Shown: positions 47,289 to 57,589 of the stretch, piece by piece
Position numbering within the stretch: the stretch's first letter is position 1
Layout: each line of letters opens with the position of its first letter
Assembly: GCA_020746995.1 (NCBI GenBank)
Contig: JAGPXD010000007.1
Location: forward strand, 1,798,001 to 1,862,000
From: Plectosphaerella cucumerina
Lineage: Eukaryota > Ascomycota > Sordariomycetes > Glomerellales > Plectosphaerellaceae
Reading direction: 5' to 3'
Length of the DNA: 64,000 nt
Notes under the pieces: model-generated
Database searches by the model: none
Told to the model about the DNA's origin: nothing
What the model saw: only the letters and a program-made list of their open reading frames with translations
Program-made: the position numbers and the translations under genes

Positions 47289-49552
47289 ATGCACAGAACG
47301 CTATCTTCGAGATGGCTCAGAAGCGCCTTGAGCGCCGGCGACCGAGCCGCACTCGCTGAGTTCCCGAGCTACCTGTGTCCGGCCCTGAGCGCCCCATCGA
47401 TCAGGGGTCTCTCGAGCACAGTCTCCGCAACCACCACCAAGAGATCGCACCCCGCGGCGCAACAGCAGCATCGTTGCCTTCACGCGAGGTCAGCAATTGA
47501 TGAGTCCGCGCCAAACGAGGCACCTCAGGTCCCGCAAGCTCGGAAGAAAAGCCTGCCGATACAATGCCACGGCTGTGGTGGCTTCACGCAGACGACAGAC
47601 CCAAGCCAGGCAGGATACTACAACCTCGACCGACGCGCCGTCAAGAGGTGGCTGGGCCTGGAGGGAGCGGACGGAAAGCCATTGAAAGAGAACAAGGATG
47701 AGGACCTGGTTGTCCAGCAGGCTTTGGGAAGCCTTGATCCGGCTGCGCTGGCCGAGCTGGGCATCGATGCCAAAACCTTCCAGCATGGCGACGAGCTGGA
47801 TCCTCATGGCACATGTACGTTCCCTTCCCTCCAACACTCTCAAGGAGCTTTTTCTAATGGCGCATTCTAGTCCTCCCGCAACCCCTCAATGCGACACCCC
47901 TCTGCGACCGATGCCATACGCTCGTCCACAACCGCATCGGCGTTCCCATCTTCCACCCGACCACCGACGCCCTGCGCGACACCATCGAGGAGTCGCCCTT
48001 CAAGTACAACCACGTCTACCATGTCATCGACGCCGCCGACTTCCCCATGTCGCTCATCCCGCGCCTTCACCAGCTCCTAGGCGACATCAGCCTCCGCCGT
48101 AAGAACCGCCGCTCGCGGGCCGGCCGCTACTACAGCGACCGTCAGATCGAGATGAGCTTCATCATCACGCGCGCCGACCTCCTGGCCCCGACAGAGAAGC
48201 AGGTCAACTCACTTATGCCATGGATGCGCGAGGTACTGCGCGACGCCCTCGGCGACATTGGCCAGGTCATCCGTCTCGGCAACGTCAGCTGCGTTAGCGC
48301 GAAGCGGTCCTGGTGGACGAAGGAACTCAAGCAGGACATTTACCAGCGCGGCGGCGCCGGCTGGATGGTCGGCAAGGTTAACGTCGGAAAGAGCCAGCTC
48401 TTCGAGGCCGTCTTTCCCAAGGGCACGACCATGGACACGAAGCAGCGGCCTACCGGCAAGCCCCTCGAGGTGGACATGTTCGCCCGCGACGAAGACGTCG
48501 TCACGTACCTCGAGGATGACCCGCCGGAGAACGACGACGAGCGCCTCGAGGTCGGCTCCCTTCTGCCCCCCGCGCGCCCCGAGACAAACTACCCCGAGAT
48601 GCCCACCGTCTCCTCCCTCGCCGGCACCACGGCCTCGCCCATCCGCATCCCCTACGGCAACGGCAAGGGCGAGCTCATCGACCTCCCCGGCCTCGCCCGC
48701 AGCGACCTCGAGCTCTTCGTCAAAGAAGAACACCGCCAGTCCCTCATCATGCAGAAGCGCATCAAACCCCAACAGTACAGCCTCACGCCCGGCAAGTCCC
48801 TCATCATCGGCGGCCTCATCCGCATCACCCCGCGCACCCCCGACCTCGTCTTCCTCGGCTACAACTTCACCCCGCTCGAGGAGCACATGACCTCGCATTC
48901 AAAGGCCGAGAACTTCCTAGCCCAGACCCGTCCCATCGACGGCCTCACCAACATCGCCACCCCCGAGGCCGCACTCAAGATGGCCCACGCCGGCGCCTTC
49001 AAGCTCCGCCACGACGTCACCCGCGCCCGCGCCGGGCCCATCACCCGCTCCAACGCCATCGGCATCAAAGTCGAGAAACTGCCCTACCGCGTCCTCTCCA
49101 CTGACATCCTGATCGAGGGCGTCGGCTGGGTCGAGATCACAGCCCAGATGCGCCTCCGGGACCTCCAGCGCTCGCCTCAACACACCGAGCTACCCGCGCC
49201 CCGTGCCCTCCCAGCCGCCGAGCCCGAAAAGCCCAAGGATCCCTTCGCGGTCATGGAGTCTCTCATCGTCGACGGCAAGAAAAAGCCCGCCGCCCCGGAG
49301 CCTGTCCGGCGGCCCCCGCGCCAGGAGCGGGAGAAGCCCTTCAAAAACGAGGAGCCCGAGCTCAACTACCCCATCGTCGACGTGTATAGTCCCCTGGGCA
49401 AGTTCATCGGCACCCGCGCGCCGATGAACGGATGGCTGCTGAACAAGCCGCTGGTGAAGGCGAAGCACCTCAAGAGCCGGCCGCGCAAGAGCATGAAGGG
49501 CGCCAAGAAGAACGCAAAGGCGGCGGCCAGGGCGGCGGCGGCGTCGGTGTAG
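47289..49552 (+). CDS. gep3: Permuted mitochondrial GTPase GEP3/MTG3
   Basis: Exons 47289..47814 and 47871..49552 (56-base intron) give 735 residues. After an Arg/Ser/Ala-rich mitochondrial presequence comes a treble-clef zinc element: CHGC at residues 93-96 and CDRC at 187-190, joined across the intron. The GTPase motifs appear in permuted order: G4-like ITRADLL (from 274), then P-loop GKVNVGKS (343-350), then G3 DLPG (446-449). This YqeH/RNG1-type layout identifies the GEP3/MTG3 family, which assembles the small mitoribosomal subunit and interacts genetically with prohibitins. The C-terminal part ends in a Lys/Arg-rich, RNA-binding-like tail. The usual G4 Lys is Arg here (TRAD), as in several members. 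Confidence 0.93.
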
Positions 49553-50140
49553 CCTGGTGGACGCCAGGGAGCATGTACATCACCATTTGTAACAAAACTG
49601 TGCCAGATAAGAGAGAGATAGACACATGTACCACCAAGAATTTAAGAGCACAACACAGAGTCGAGGCGTTTGATACATGCCCGTCAAACGTGCTATATAT
49701 AGACATACTACTCTGGGATCCAAACACGCTCATCTCATGATGCCACTGAACACACCGTGTATCAAGGCAATTACTACATGCCTCGCGTGACCGATTCGCT
49801 CTCCCCCCTGTGCCCGTTTTCCCATTTCCATTTCCGTCATCCTCCCGTCAAGAACCCCGCCGTTCCTGTCCGGCGGGGATCGTCGTTCGGATTCGATCCG
49901 AGGGTATTCCCGTGACATTGAGACCGCGGACGCCGAAACATAAGGACAAAAAGACGAAAATACACTGCCCGCCGGGGGTTGAGGTGGGAATCAGGCGGCC
50001 CACGCAAGACGCAGCGGACCGGAGCCAAATAGTGGCCACAGCTTGCCAGGGGGTTGATAATCCCGGCTTTACAAATAGAAGGATCGTGCCGCCCTACGAC
50101 GCCGATCATGTCCGTCAGGGTCCGATACAGATAGCGGATG
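49553..50140. other. Intergenic: convergent 3' ends GEP3 / HTH-polyQ gene
   Basis: 588 bases that should contain both 3' UTRs. AT-rich near 49650-49720. No gene is seen. Confidence 0.5.
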
Positions 50141-51091
50141 CTAGCTGCCAGAAGGCTGCACCAGCTGACGGAAGCGGACGTAGAAGGTCTCGGGGTCCAG
50201 CCCCTCCTGCTGCAGGGCCTGGAGCTGGTCGATCTGTGCCTGGCGGCGGGCGGCGTCGAGCTCCCGCTGCACCTCCCATTTCGCGGTGACGAGGGCGGCC
50301 TTGCGGAGGTCCAGCTCGTTCTCGGCGGCGGCGCGCTGGGCGTCGGACATGGCGCGGTACTCGGACTTGAGGCGTTCCAGGTCGAGGGCCTGGGCGGGGA
50401 CGCCGTTGGGCCCGGTGGCGGAGGAGCCGGGGAGGATGTCGATTTCGTTGATGAGATCGCGGGCGCGGCGGGTCTGGGGGTCGCCGGGGAGGGTGGGTGC
50501 GATGTTGCCGCCGGGGCGGGGGAGCTGAGGGCCGCCGACGCTGGAGGACTGGTGGTGCTGCTGCTGTTTCTGCTGTTGTTGTTGCTGCTGTTGCTGTTGC
50601 TGCTGCTGTTGTTGCTGTTGATGCTGCTGGTGCTGTTGGTGTTGTTGTTGCTGCTGCTGATGCTGTTGCTGCTGCGACTGGTGGTGGGAGTGCTGCTGCT
50701 TGATCGCGCTGGAGACTTGTTGGGGCGGCAGGGAGCCGGGCAGGCCACGCTGGACGGTCGCAATGGGAGCGAGAGGGTTGTTCGAACCGGCGGTGGCGGC
50801 GCTCAGGGAATGGCCGGCGAGAGCGGCGCCGACGTCGAGGTCGCGGTGGCCATCGAGGGCTGGCAGGGGCGAGGGCGAGTCGTCGGATCCGTTGTGCAGA
50901 CGCGCTGTTGTGTCGCCGGCGGCATTAGCGGCGGCTGAGGCGGCGGTCTTTGAGCGGCGAAGGGTGGTCTTGATGGTGTTGAAGGGAACGTCGGGCAGGA
51001 GCTTGTGAATCCTCTTCGCGCCGTGGCCTGCGGCGCGCAGCTCAAAAATGCGGGCGCGGAGGGCAGGGTCGAGCTGGCGACCGCGGACCAT
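50141..51091 (-). CDS. Transposase-type HTH protein with long polyQ
   Basis: Single-exon gene for 316 residues. Residues 1-50 (GRQLDPALRARIFELRAA, then NTIKTTLRR) form a homeodomain-like helix-turn-helix that closely resembles the N-terminal DNA-binding domain of fungal Tc1/mariner-type transposases, but no DDE catalytic domain follows. Residues about 131-181 are almost entirely Gln with some His. Residues about 225-300 form a charged helical segment (LERLKSEYRAMSDAQRAAAENEL) that may be a coiled coil. There are no terminal repeats nearby and the gene lies among housekeeping genes, so I infer a domesticated DNA-binding protein rather than an active element. Its function is unknown. The start is an ATG directly before the HTH. 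Confidence 0.78.
   Translation of the reverse strand: MVRGRQLDPALRARIFELRAAGHGAKRIHKLLPDVPFNTIKTTLRRSKTAASAAANAAGDTTARLHNGSDDSPSPLPALDGHRDLDVGAALAGHSLSAATAGSNNPLAPIATVQRGLPGSLPPQQVSSAIKQQHSHHQSQQQQHQQQQQQHQQHQQHQQQQQQQQQQQQQQQQQKQQQHHQSSSVGGPQLPRPGGNIAPTLPGDPQTRRARDLINEIDILPGSSATGPNGVPAQALDLERLKSEYRAMSDAQRAAAENELDLRKAALVTAKWEVQRELDAARRQAQIDQLQALQQEGLDPETFYVRFRQLVQPSGS
50553..50700 (-). repeat. CAG/CAA tract encoding polyglutamine
   Basis: Imperfect trinucleotide tract (ctg/ttg on the + strand) coding for about 50 residues of Gln and His in the HTH protein. The longest pure run encodes 17 glutamines. Mixed CAG and CAA codons suggest a selected rather than freshly expanded tract. Confidence 0.85.
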
Positions 51092-52058
51092 TGTGACGCG
51101 CGACGAGATGAACGGAGTCGCGTCGCGCTGCGCAATGGCAGTCGTAGGCCGGGGGGAGGCGCCGAGGCCTCACCGTGTCCGGATCGTCGACGTCGACGAA
51201 GACGTGTGGTGGATGGAAGGAGAAAGGCACGAAAGGACCGACAGAATGAATTACAACAAAAAGGCAGGAAGGGGGGGTGATGGATGTCCGAAAGATCGCG
51301 GGGTTGATCTTTGGATGGGGTTCGTTCGGGGGTGTTGCGAGGTGAGGCGAGGGTGAAGTCGGGAGGTGGTCAACCTGCGAGTGGGCTCAGATTTCGAAGG
51401 GGGGACGACGCGATGGGTGAGGTTAACTTGGTCAAGTTGAGGAGGAGGGGGCGAGGTTTGGTCGCAGGTGTGGGCGGTGGGTGAGGTGCCGGGTTTATTT
51501 ACCACGGAAGGTGCCGCGGAAGGGCTCGAGCACACCCAACTTGGGGGTGCAGACAAGGAGAGGCTGGGCCCTGACGCTAGTGCGTTTGCACCTTCCATGG
51601 GGGTTCGACATGACCCTTGACAGACTTGGGGTAAATGATTGGTTGCTTTGACTGCGCTAGGCTGCTCGCGGCTGGCACGCCGGGGATGAGACACCATGAC
51701 GTGGGTCGAGTTGGACGGCGGGCCTTCCGACTTCAACCCTTCACATCTCTCAAATTCAATTCAACTTTGGCTTACATTGATCCCCTTCTTCGCCAGCCTC
51801 GGTCAATCATACGCAGCCAAGTCTCCCAGGCTGTGCAGTTGGATCAAAACATAGTCACCTCTCGACTGGATCTCTTCATTTCTCCAGGCAACACGTCGAC
51901 ACGTCCAGTCCCGTCAGCCTGGTACAAGTAGAAGCGCAAAGCCTCCTCCCCAATAAGCGTATTTATCAGCACACGCACTCACGCCACCAGTCACTCTCGC
52001 TCGACTGAGCAACACCTCACGCGACACAAAAGATCAACAGCTTCATACCTCGGTCATC
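51092..52058. other. Divergent promoter HTH-polyQ gene / YPI1
   Basis: 967 bases between two starts. Purine-rich on the + strand next to the HTH gene (a CT-rich leader for that gene) and C/T-rich before YPI1. No coding exon is supported. Confidence 0.45.
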
Positions 52059-52676
52059 ATGGCCTCAGAACCACAGCAGCAGAGACGTGGCACTCCCACA
52101 GCCTCGCAGACACAAACCATCACATCTCTCCCATCACAACCGGGGGCACCAACCGTCCTAAGGCTCAGGGGCGCCCACAACCCGTCCCGACGGAGAATCC
52201 AGTGGGCCGAAGACGTCGTTGACAACGAGGGATTGGGCCGGAAAAAGTCAAAAGGTATGCCTTTCGGCCCACAGCTTCTGAACAGCACCTAACGCTTGAC
52301 AGTGTGCTGCATCTACCACCGGCCCAAGGCCGTTGACGAGTCCAGCGACGAGTCGTCATCGTCTTCAGACTCATCCTCTGACGAGTCGGATGCTGGCGAG
52401 AGTGGCCGGCGCAGGATCCCCTCGGGCGACAGCAAGGGGAAGGGCAAGAACCGGGGACGCAAGTGTGACGACGACGACGACGATCATGACCACGATCACG
52501 ACCATGAGCACAGTCATGACCACGACCATGGCCCGGCGAGGAAGAGGCAGCAGCACGGCGAAAGCGGGGAGGTCAATGGCAAGGGCAAAGGAAAGGAGAA
52601 GCGGAGACCCAGTCCCAACGCGTACGAGAGGGTTCCCAAGCCGCCCAAGCCCAAGGACGCCTCGGTCGAGAAGTAG
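52059..52676 (+). CDS. ypi1: Type-1 phosphatase regulator YPI1 (PPP1R11)
   Basis: Exons 52059..52254 and 52303..52676 (48-base intron) give 189 residues. The core is RRIQWAEDVVDNEGLGRKKSKVCCIYHRP: RIQWAEDV carries the PP1-docking motif type known from inhibitor-3, and the KVCCIYHRP block completes the family signature. After it come a Ser/Asp/Glu acidic run, a striking Asp/His repeat (about residues 121-141) and a Lys/Pro-rich tail with NAYERVPKPPKP. YPI1 binds PP1 (Glc7) in the nucleus with Sds22. The His/Asp repeat may bind divalent metal, as proposed for other members with His-rich tails; this is inference. Confidence 0.93.
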
Positions 52677-53411
52677 GGGCGTTGCAGCGGATGGGCATGC
52701 TTGATTTGAACAGCGGCACTGCTACAGCGTATCATCAGCATCGATCCATCCAAAAGCGATTGTAAAGTCTAAGCAGCGACAGCTAGGCATGGGCTGGTGT
52801 TCACAATGTCATGCGCTTCGTGCAATGAGTGACCTCGCTCGTCCACCGATTCCAGAGACGACTTGGAGTTTGATTCATTCCTCCCATGTATTTGGGAGTG
52901 ATCTATCTACCAGAATTTCGCTGCTTGCACAGTGGCGACAATCCATCCTGTCAGGGGTTCGGTCAGGGGTCCAGGAAGAGGGTTTTCTGCTCTCGTCCAT
53001 CCTGACTCCCTCCCTATCGTCATCGCATCAAACGGCGCCGATATGAACCCCGGGGACGCGGCTTTTCGGCGGGGTAGCGCTGGCCGCCGGCGGCCGCATC
53101 CACCCGCCGGCACTGCAGCAAAGAAAACACCCTGCTTTTAGGGTCGAAGCTGCCCCTCATCTGCCGCCCCGAAATGGGAAGCGCGAGAAGCAGCTGGAGC
53201 ACCCCCACCATCCTGGCGGTGCAGTCCAGCAGAGCTCGGTGCTATCGTGTGGGCGACGACATGGCTGGCGAAAAGAACTACCAACCACCATTGCCTCATC
53301 TTCCTCTCTCCCTTCCCAGCTGATCCCCATTGAAAGTCTCCCCATCCGTCACACACGCTCTCTGAGGATACACAGACCCAGCCTCTCCCCACAGCTATCA
53401 CCACCACCACC
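52677..53411. other. Intergenic: YPI1 3' UTR and ureG promoter
   Basis: 735 bases between two rightward genes. C/T-rich and CACCACC-rich sequence directly precedes the ureG ATG. No gene is seen. Confidence 0.45.
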
Positions 53412-53765
53412 ATGTCGCACTCTCACGACGGTGCCGCCGCCGGCCACTCCCACTCCCATGATGGCTTCAACGCCGCCGAGCACGGCCACTCTCACGAGAT
53501 CCTCGACGGCCCCGGAAGCTACCTCGGCAGGGAGATGCCCATCGTCGAGGGCCGCACCTGGTCTGACAGGGCCTTCACTGTCGGCATTGGCGGGTGAGTG
53601 ACTTGTGACTCCTGAGCCAGACGCCTGGTCCTCCACCACATATGCGATCTTCCATTACTGACAAACTCCCAGCCCCGTCGGCTCCGGCAAGACCGCCCTG
53701 ATGCTTGCCCTCTGCAACGCCCTGCGCGAGAAGTACTCCCTCGCCGCCGTCACCAACGACATCTT

Positions 53766-53796
<31 letters not shown>

Positions 53797-54312
53797 CACA
53801 AGGCCCTGCCCGCGCCTCGCATCCGCGCCATCGAGACGGGCGGCTGCCCCCACGCCGCCGTGCGCGAGGACATCTCCGTCAACCTCGCCGCCCTCGAGGA
53901 CCTCCACCGCGAGTTCGACACGGACCTGCTCCTCATCGAGTCCGGCGGCGACAACCTCGCCGCAAACTACTCGCGCGAGCTCGCCGACTTCATCATCTAC
54001 GTCATCGACGTCAGCGGCGGCGACAAGATCCCCCGCAAGGGCGGCCCCGGCATCACCCAGAGTGATCTGCTTGTCGTCAATAAGACGGACCTCGCCGAGA
54101 TCGTCGGCGCCGACCTCGGCGTCATGGAGCGCGACGCCCGCAAGATGCGCGAGGGCGGCCCCACCGTCTTCGCTCAGGTCAAGAAGAACGTCGCCGTCGA
54201 CCACATCTGCAACCTCATCATCAGCGCCTGGAAGGCCAGCGGCGCAGAGGCCGACCGCAAGGCTGCCGGCGGGCCCAGGCCTACCGAGGGACTCGAGACG
54301 CTCAAGGACTGA
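53412..54312 (+). CDS. ureG: Urease accessory GTPase UreG
   Basis: SIMIBI-class GTPase that, with UreD and UreF, loads nickel into urease in the cytosol. Exons 53412..53593 and 53673..54312 (79-base intron) give 273 residues. The N-terminal 28 residues are His-rich (SHSHDG, GHSHSHDG, EHGHSHE), a nickel-binding extension common in plant and fungal forms. The P-loop GPVGSGKT (61-68) is assembled across the splice site; TNDIFTREDAEFL, the metal-binding ETGGCPHAAVRED with the conserved Cys-Pro-His, ESGGDNL and VNKTDL follow. Length and motifs agree with a functional protein, implying that the organism uses urease. No other urease gene lies nearby. Confidence 0.96.
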
Positions 54313-54574
54313 ATACCGTTACAATGGGGCGAAATGATCGAAACACACACAACTCAAGGATATTCATAGAAAGAAAAAGAGAAAGGGGCCGACATCACCC
54401 CCCGACAGGTTTTTATATGCCACCGCGAAACGCCTGTAATGCCATCCATCTAGATAAGATACCCCTCGCCGTGAGATGCCGCAGAGAGAGGGCATCTGTC
54501 CAGCCCCTGCCACTGTCCTGCCATATCCCAAGAGAGAAAAGGGGAAACCATGCTTTTATTCTTCATCCAGTCGT

Positions 54575-57154
54575 TCATTCCATCATGACATCGTCCTGTG
54601 CCTGTGCCTTCTCCGCCTCTGCCGCCGCCGCAGCCGAGGCCTCAGCGTCCACCAGCGCGCCGCGGAAGGGGATCGCATCGCGAGGGAACACGCGCTTGTA
54701 CAGGCTGATGCCGACCGAGTCCTGCGGGTTGATGGGCCCGTCAAACGTCGCCTTGAAGTAGCCGTGCGTGCCGAGGGGCTCCTTGACGAAGCCGCTGCGG
54801 CCGCGCCGCGTCCACAGCGGCATGGCCTTGAACCACTCGACGTCCTCGCGGTTGAAGAACATGTAGCGGATCGTGACGATGCGCTTGTTGATGTGGTACG
54901 GGTGACCCGTGAGGATGACGCGCTTGGCGACGACCCTCTGCGTCGACGGCGGGAGGGCCGTGCCGGTGCCGACGAGGGTGAGGCCGACGTTCTCTTCGGG
55001 CGCGTCCTCGTCCTCGCTGGCCGCCACGGGGGCCGTCCGCTTGAAGAAGAGCACCGGCACAGAGCCCCAGGTGACGGGGCCCATGAAGGTGGCGACGGCT
55101 GACTGGCCGGGGTGCAGGAAGCGGCAGTACTTGTGCACGTCGTTGGGCGTGTTGCCGGGAAGCGAGAAGAGGGGCTTGACGGTGAAGCGGCGCGGGCCGC
55201 ACTGGACGATGAGCTCCTCCTTGGCCTTGATGGAACCCTCGTGGTCGGCGCTCAGGTTGAACATGTAGTTGACCACCGTCTTCTTCTGCTCGTGCCTCAG
55301 CAGCGAGACGAGCGAGAGCGGCGAGCCTGCCACGTGGGTCTGCGCCAGAGATGCCGGCACGCCGGTGAGGTAGACGTGCACGCGGGTGCCGGGGCCGACA
55401 CCGCCGACGAGGGCCTCGCGGGTGAAGCGCGAGCGCGACGACTGGTAGTCGCGGATCTGGAGCAGACGCTGCCAGTCCTCGGGCTCGTGGGCGCGATCCT
55501 CGGACTCGACCCACTCGCTCGTCCGCAGGCTCTTGAGACCTCTGTAACGGGCCAGCCGCTCGCGCGCGAGGACGTTGGGGTGCAGCTCGATCTCGTCGGG
55601 GAACTCCATGTCGTCCTCGACCTCTGTCCGCTTGCTCTTGCGGTACGCCGCCAGCTGCTCGGCATCGTCGGCCTCGTCGGGCTCCACGAACATCTCTGAT
55701 TTGGCGTATGTCGAGGGAGCGCCCTCTGTCGGCTCACGGGGGGCGTAGCCCTCGACGCCGTCCTCGGGACGCGCCACGTCCTCCTGCTCCTCCTCGCTGC
55801 TCTCCTCTGTCGAGCCCTCCATCTCGTAATCCTCCATGTCGGAACCGGAGTCGGAGATGTCCTCGCCAAGATACCATGCTGCCTGGTAGTTCGACGTTCC
55901 CTTGGGCACCTTCTTCGGCGCCATTGTGGGGTCGTTCTCGTTATCGTCGGAGAAGTAGTGGTGGTCGTCCAGCAGGACTCCTCTCTTGACTGTAGTCGCC
56001 ACCGACTCGGTGCCGTCGGCCATCTCGTCGTCGACCTCGAGCATCGTCTCGGGGGCGAGCTCGGTTGTGTCATCCTGGTCCTCATCGGGCACCTCCAGAA
56101 CCTGCTCCTCGCCCTCCTCCTCCGTCACCATCTCGCTGCCCACCTTCCTCTTCTTCGGTAGGGGCGCGGCCACGATCTTCTCAATCTTGAACGTGCCGTA
56201 GTCGCCAAGCTGGACCAGGCGGTTGGCCTTGAGGCCCCTGCCCCTGACGACACCGGTGATGATTGTGGAGTCACCCTCGACGGTGGGGAACTTGACATCG
56301 TCTGCCAGCATCCAGCTCCGGTCCTCACGCCACCTGATGCCCTTGGGCGTGGTGTTGCAGAGGGAGCGCATGAGGTTGGAGCACTCCTGGCGGTTTCCCA
56401 GGCTGTAGAGCTTCTCCTGCTCGGGGTGGAAGTGGGTGATGAAGGACTTGAGCGAGCCCAGGACCTGCTGCCTCTGCTTGGCAGGCTCAACCCTTTCCAG
56501 ATCCTGCACGACGGTGAACAGGGTCGTCATGCCCTGGCTCTCAAGACTCCGGAGCAGCAGCTCACCCAGGGCATCGACCTCGACGTCGGCACTCAGAATG
56601 ACGACGACAAAGTCGGCCACCTTTGTTCCCTCTAGCACGGCGTTCAGGTCGCGCTTCAGCGGCACGTATTGAAGCTTCTGCTTGAAGCGGTCCACCGACA
56701 CCCTGAAGGGGCCATTCTCCACCTCGGCCTCGATGTCGAGGCTCTCGTTGAGCTGCTTGATCGCGAAGGTGGGGTCGCTGTCGGCGCAGAGGGGGACGAC
56801 GGCGACAATCCTGGGGGCGCCATCGCGGCCGACAAAGATAGAGAGGTCATCCTGGTGTTCCTTGCGCTTGGCCAGCTGGCGCTGCTTGGCCTGGTTTCGG
56901 CGGTCGAACTTGGACATGACATGTTGGTGGGGGGTCCTGCGCTGGCCCTTTTCGTCGCCGGCAACCTTGCCTGGGGGGAATTATCAGTCTCTGGGCATGA
57001 CATGACTGGTGTCTCTGGGATTTTCAGAAGAGAGGTGTGACATACCCTTGGCTGCGTTCCTCAGCGCGCTCTTGGTCGCATGCTTGGACTTGAACGGCTT
57101 GTGCGACGACTTTGTGGTGGGGCGGTGAGAATGGCTCATCACTGAGGTAGGCAT
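54575..57154 (-). CDS. tsr1: TSR1, 40S ribosome assembly factor
   Basis: GTPase-like but non-hydrolysing factor of late 40S maturation in nucleolus and cytoplasm. Exons 57154..57046 and 56970..54575 (75-base intron) give 834 residues. The basic N-terminus HSHRPTTKSSHKPFKSKHATK is joined to KVAGDEKGQRRTPHQHVMSKFDRRNQAKQ. A translation-factor-like domain with a degenerate nucleotide site, the AARP2CN domain (near RSWMLADDVKFPTVEGD) and an acidic middle follow. The C-terminal RIBIOP domain shows FTVKPLFSLPGN, HPGQSAVATFMGPVTWGSVP and the GTHGYFKATFDGPINPQD block. It diverges from UTP7 across 435 bases; both act in small-subunit assembly. A second in-frame ATG at 57139 is a possible alternative start. 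Confidence 0.95.
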
Positions 57155-57589
57155 CTTGCCGTCTCCTCCAGATTTGAAGCGGAAGGGTAGGGAAGCCAGA
57201 TTGGGGACCGGTTGTATCTTCGAGTTTTCAACGGGATTGTGGCAGTCGCATATTTCGGCCTCGTGGCTGCGGTGTGTCGGTAGTGTGTCCCGCCGTGTGG
57301 TGGGTGAACGGATGGCGGGGTCATTCGGAGGACTGCTGCCCACCCGCCCGCTGCACCCTGCGAAGCGTCCAAAAATTTCTGTGGCTATCTTATCGCGATA
57401 AGACCCACCAACTTTCGCACAGGCCAATGGTGTCGTATGGATAACACGCGCTGGCCGGGACTCTCCAAAGAAATTTTGAGGATCATCTCGACTCGACTTG
57501 AGCCGGAGGAGCTGAGACGCCGCTCTGGATTGGCAGATCAACCCATTGCCTTCGACACTCCCCAACGCCATCCGAGAGCCGACACCACA
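57155..57589. promoter_or_regulatory. Bidirectional promoter for two 40S-biogenesis genes
   Basis: 435 bases between the TSR1 and UTP7 starts. AAAAATTT at 57371-57378 matches the core of the rRNA-processing element (RRPE) of yeast ribosome-biogenesis promoters. A perfect 16-base palindrome TCTTATCGCGATAAGA lies at 57388-57403, ten bases away. Confidence 0.55.
57388..57403. promoter_or_regulatory. Perfect palindrome TCTTATCGCGATAAGA
   Basis: Two GATAAG cores face each other around CG in the shared TSR1/UTP7 promoter. A dimeric regulator or two GATA-type factors could bind here; which protein uses it is unknown. Confidence 0.5.

Noticed and set aside
57437..57589. Fifty-one extra N-terminal codons for UTP7
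   Set aside because: The extension is not rich in the basic residues typical of the family start and lies in the shared promoter; the ATG at 57590 gives a normal N-terminus.
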